Assembly (NCBI GenBank): GCA_002434915.1
Contig: DJLG01000069.1
Span: 1-7,510 of the forward strand
Reading direction: 5' to 3'
Length of the DNA: 7,510 nucleotides
Source of the DNA: Proteobacteria bacterium UBA6522
GTDB taxonomy: Bacteria; Pseudomonadota; Gammaproteobacteria; Steroidobacterales; Rariloculaceae
A program made the translations under genes and the position numbers. The notes beneath the pieces were generated by a model. It saw only the letters and a program-made list of their open reading frames with translations, did not search any database and was not told where the DNA came from. Shown here piece after piece: positions 5,257 to 7,510 of this stretch. Within the stretch, counting starts at the first letter, position 1. The number at the start of each line of letters is the position of its first letter.

Positions 5257-6099
5257 TTAACGTTCAGAACCCTCAATTTCAGCTATACCGCTACCTAGTG
5301 TTTCCAAAGATCTTTCAACACCAAGCCTCAAAAGGTTTGCATCGCTTGGTCCTTGAAAAAACTGAAACCCATCTCGTTCACGCCAAGCCTGGGGACCACC
5401 CAAAGCCAAACCAGCAGCAAGTGTAACCTCACGCACTTCCTCAACCATTGATTCATAACGCACATTGCCCTGACGCAAACCTGAAAAGCTACCGAGATCT
5501 GTGCTAGCAACCATCACAATATCCACATGATTAACTGCAGCAATTTCCTCAACTGCTTCTACCCCTGCTGGCGCTTCGATCATTGCAACAATCATGATGT
5601 TTTCATTCGCACTTTCTCGATAATCATCACCCCAAAGCGCACGGTACTGCCCTCCACCCTGACTCCGAATACCGATTGGGGGATAATGTGCATATTGGAC
5701 TGCCGCTTCAATCTTGTCCGCAGCATCAACAAGAGGAACTACAATTCCTAAAGCTCCAATATCTGTCGCTTTTTGAATATCACCCGCAGTAGCATCAGGC
5801 ACACGAACAAAAGGAATTGCAGGGGCATCCTTGCAAGCCCAGATCATGCGCGCGACCTCCTGGTAACTGAGAGGGCTATGCTGCATTTCAATCCAAAGAA
5901 AATCATATCCAGCATTAGCCATTGAACAATACATATTAGGATCAGAAGAAGTTACCGTACCGCCTATAACTTGCTCACCTCGTGCAAGTTTTTCCTTAAC
6001 AGTATTATAGATCCGCACTTCTTGTGCCTGCGTTATCTGCATAAAGCCTATTAATAAAACACTTAATATGGCCACAAACTTAAACAGTTGAATCCGCAT
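5257..6099 (-). CDS. Exported HpcH/HpaI aldolase/citrate lyase family protein
   Basis: The protein has 280 residues from an ATG with AGG 8 nt upstream. Residues 1-25 are a Sec signal peptide (MRIQLFKFVAILSVLLIGF, cleavage near TQA). The rest matches class II pyruvate aldolases of the HpcH/HpaI family: FLWIEMQHSP with the catalytic-position His74, PFVRVPD (R99), IGALGIVVPLVDAADK (113-129), YPPIGIR (R135), metal-ligand Glu175 in MIEAP and Asp201 in STDLGSFSG. These enzymes cleave or form 2-keto-3-deoxy acids using a divalent metal and pyruvate, normally in the cytosol. Here secretion to the periplasm is clear from the leader. Glycine-rich SQGGGQYRA follows the YPP motif as in the family. Gaps of 104 nt upstream and 25 nt downstream make it a probable operon member. 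Confidence 0.92.
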   Translation of the reverse strand: MRIQLFKFVAILSVLLIGFMQITQAQEVRIYNTVKEKLARGEQVIGGTVTSSDPNMYCSMANAGYDFLWIEMQHSPLSYQEVARMIWACKDAPAIPFVRVPDATAGDIQKATDIGALGIVVPLVDAADKIEAAVQYAHYPPIGIRSQGGGQYRALWGDDYRESANENIMIVAMIEAPAGVEAVEEIAAVNHVDIVMVASTDLGSFSGLRQGNVRYESMVEEVREVTLAAGLALGGPQAWRERDGFQFFQGPSDANLLRLGVERSLETLGSGIAEIEGSER

Positions 6100-6137
6100 A
6101 ATTTTTACCTATTCCTTCTTCTTTTAAATTACTTAAA

Positions 6138-6162
6138 GTGGAACACCAAAACGTCATTCCAC
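6138..6162. repeat. Inverted repeat upstream of the aldolase gene
   Basis: GTGGAA (6138-6143) and TTCCAC (6157-6162) are perfect complements spaced by 13 nt. Their centres are 19 bp apart, close to two helical turns, in the largest gap of the five-gene minus-strand unit and 39 bp from the aldolase start. This could be an operator for an internal promoter, but six-bp arms also arise by chance. Confidence 0.3.
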
Positions 6163-6203
6163 AATCAATATCTTTCTAGATAGTTGTCATAAAAAACCTA
6201 AAA

Positions 6204-6602
6204 CTAAGGTCCTTCGGACCCAAAAGAGCCCACAAAAGGTCGGCTTCCATCAGCAAAGGTAATATCGCGACCATTTGCTCTCATAGATCCATCTCTAGCA
6301 CGGAATCCCTCAACAATAATCTCTGTTCCGATAGGCAGTGATTCTTGTGTAATTCCACGTCTAAAAAGAGCATTCGGAGGACCGCCTTCAATCATCCATC
6401 TCTCCACCGTTCCATCTGCCAAAAAAACATCAAGATGAAGCCATGAATGTGGGCTTATCCACTCCATTCTCGCTACTTTCCCTTCCAGTCTTATTGGCTG
6501 ATTAGCATCGAACTCTGCTGCAAATGCATGGTGTCCCCAAATGGGGGGTATCGCTAAAAAATTAGCAGCTAGAACAAGCCCAACAATGAGATGAGTACGC
6601 AT
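6204..6602 (-). CDS. Exported DUF6152 family protein
   Basis: The protein has 132 residues from an ATG with an excellent GGGAGG 5 nt upstream. A signal peptide covers residues 1-23 (ending near IWG) and the mature protein starts HHAFAAEFD, as is typical for DUF6152. Conserved family blocks follow: MEWISPHSWLHLD (46-58), WMIEGGPPNALFRRG (69-83) and RANGRDITFADG (108-119). The fold is probably a small OB-like beta-barrel in the periplasm; the function is unknown. In environmental genomes this family commonly stands next to the family encoded immediately upstream here (32 nt away). The HH pair at the mature N-terminus could bind a metal, but that is inference. Confidence 0.92.
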   Translation of the reverse strand: MRTHLIVGLVLAANFLAIPPIWGHHAFAAEFDANQPIRLEGKVARMEWISPHSWLHLDVFLADGTVERWMIEGGPPNALFRRGITQESLPIGTEIIVEGFRARDGSMRANGRDITFADGSRPFVGSFGSEGP

Positions 6603-6634
6603 ACATGCCTCCCTAATTTCCCAATAATTAGCAT

Positions 6635-7510
6635 TTAGTTCTTTGTCGCTTCAACACGACCCGCACTAAGCATATTGGATAAAGCATAATTACCCTCATG
6701 ACAAGCATATTCAAAAATATGCGTGCTATCTGGAAGTTTTAATATTGGAATAACAGCTGTCCAGGGCCTAGTGAATGTCTTTGGATCCTCGACTGTAAGA
6801 GTATATTCAATTGACTGAGGGCCAACTCTCTCAAAACGTTCAATTAAGCGAAGCGTATCAGAGGCACGGCTCCAAATATTTGCCCACTCATAGTTTGTTT
6901 TATCAAGAAAGTTATTAGTCTCAACAATAAGCACATCATTTTCCCAACGACCAACAGAATCGCCTAACCACTGCTTTACGCCATGATGCGGCTGACCATC
7001 TACCGGAATGATGCGTCTATCTTGATATTCTTCATGCACAATTGTGACGTAACCCGGACTTTGAACAATACGATTATGACCGCCATTCGGGCCCTGCCAC
7101 ATCATAATGGCAGCCCCATCCGTAAGACATCGCTCACCAGTATCTGGGTCCAAATAGGACTCATAAGGACCAACCCCATAACGCTCAGTCGAACGTCTAG
7201 CAGCTTCTCTAGCATCATCGGTATATGGCAGTTTTCCATCAGAGGGATCCAAAATAAGAGATGTTTGACGGTATACCTGGCGTGGGCGTCCATGGTCTTG
7301 CCAGAAAGAATTGTATTCGTTATAGCGAATTGGTGATTCTTCTAGGGTAGCTTTTCCTACATCCACTCCATCAAGCCCACTTAGCCTGGCCATGGCTAAC
7401 TCTTCTTCAACCAATGTAATCGCCGCTACTTCTTCATCCGTCAGAAAAGCTCTGTTTTGAAGGTGGTCAGGACGCTCCAAAGGGATTGTAGCCTCATATC
7501 GCCAAATACC
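6635..7510 (-). CDS. DUF6152-associated conserved protein, 5' end outside the window
   Basis: The reading frame is open to the right edge and shows 291 residues. The first visible codons read GIWRYEATIPLERPDHL, which is continuous family sequence. The in-frame TTG at 7480 is therefore not the start, and the true N-terminus, presumably a signal peptide, lies beyond 7510. Recognisable blocks are PLERP, AFLTDEE, LILDPSDGKLPY (85-96), ERCLT, WQGPNGGHNRIVQSPGYV, VHEEYQDRRIIPVDG (158-172), WENDVLIVETNNF, ERFERV, EDPKTFTRPWTA and a C-terminal FEYACHEGNYALSNML (266-281). This is a widespread uncharacterised family of Acidobacteria and environmental Proteobacteria, usually annotated hypothetical and often beside DUF6152. 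No catalytic site is known to me. The only cysteines are in ERCLT and YACHEG, a possible disulfide in an exported protein. It is the first visible gene of the minus-strand unit. Confidence 0.85.
   Translation of the reverse strand, partial: GIWRYEATIPLERPDHLQNRAFLTDEEVAAITLVEEELAMARLSGLDGVDVGKATLEESPIRYNEYNSFWQDHGRPRQVYRQTSLILDPSDGKLPYTDDAREAARRSTERYGVGPYESYLDPDTGERCLTDGAAIMMWQGPNGGHNRIVQSPGYVTIVHEEYQDRRIIPVDGQPHHGVKQWLGDSVGRWENDVLIVETNNFLDKTNYEWANIWSRASDTLRLIERFERVGPQSIEYTLTVEDPKTFTRPWTAVIPILKLPDSTHIFEYACHEGNYALSNMLSAGRVEATKN

Noticed and set aside
7480..7480. TTG at 7480 as the start of the rightmost gene
   Set aside because: The frame stays open to 7510 and the ten upstream codons read as continuous family sequence, so the gene is truncated by the window edge.

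Overview
The window comes from a bacterium, most likely an uncultured marine-type proteobacterium. The evidence is a tRNA 3' end with an encoded CCA, a near-consensus gammaproteobacterial-style Fur box, and a run of exported proteins (DUF6152, NIPSNAP, DUF6282, secreted HpcH/HpaI aldolase) typical of environmental genomes. No gene fixes the species.

The window has two parts with very different base composition. The left part (about 1-1309) begins with the last 24 nt of a tRNA gene, probably tRNA-Leu. It then carries one high-GC gene (sampled 60-base lines of the CDS are about two-thirds G+C). That gene encodes an exported two-lobed CbiX-like (sirohydrochlorin chelatase family) protein behind a strong Fur box, and probably starts at a rare ATT codon. 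The last 12 nt of the tRNA (CTCCCGGCACCA, 13-24) recur exactly at 1298-1309, and base composition falls abruptly right there. This is the pattern left by site-specific integration at a tRNA 3' end. The 25-1297 stretch therefore looks like a small genomic islet carrying an iron-regulated gene, with no integrase in view.

The right part (1310-7510, roughly 33-50% G+C in sampled lines) carries one plus-strand gene, an alpha/beta hydrolase with a Cys nucleophile and two credible starts. It is followed by seven co-directional minus-strand genes. Read in transcription order from the right edge these are: a 5'-truncated protein of a DUF6152-associated family, a DUF6152 protein, a secreted HpcH/HpaI-type aldolase, a secreted NIPSNAP protein, a secreted DUF6282 metal-dependent hydrolase-like protein, a secreted peroxiredoxin and a DUF3313-like protein. 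The first five are 16-104 nt apart and probably form one transcription unit. The last two follow gaps of 170 and 74 nt and may be transcribed separately.

The unifying theme of the right part is export. Every minus-strand gene whose N-terminus is visible starts with a signal peptide or hydrophobic leader, including enzyme families that are normally cytosolic. A periplasmic breakdown or detoxification pathway for an organic substrate is the simplest reading, but the substrate cannot be read from the sequence. The most interesting points are the islet boundary at the tRNA repeat, the Fur-controlled chelatase-like protein that has lost half of its usual metal-site histidines, and the alternative starts of the hydrolase.
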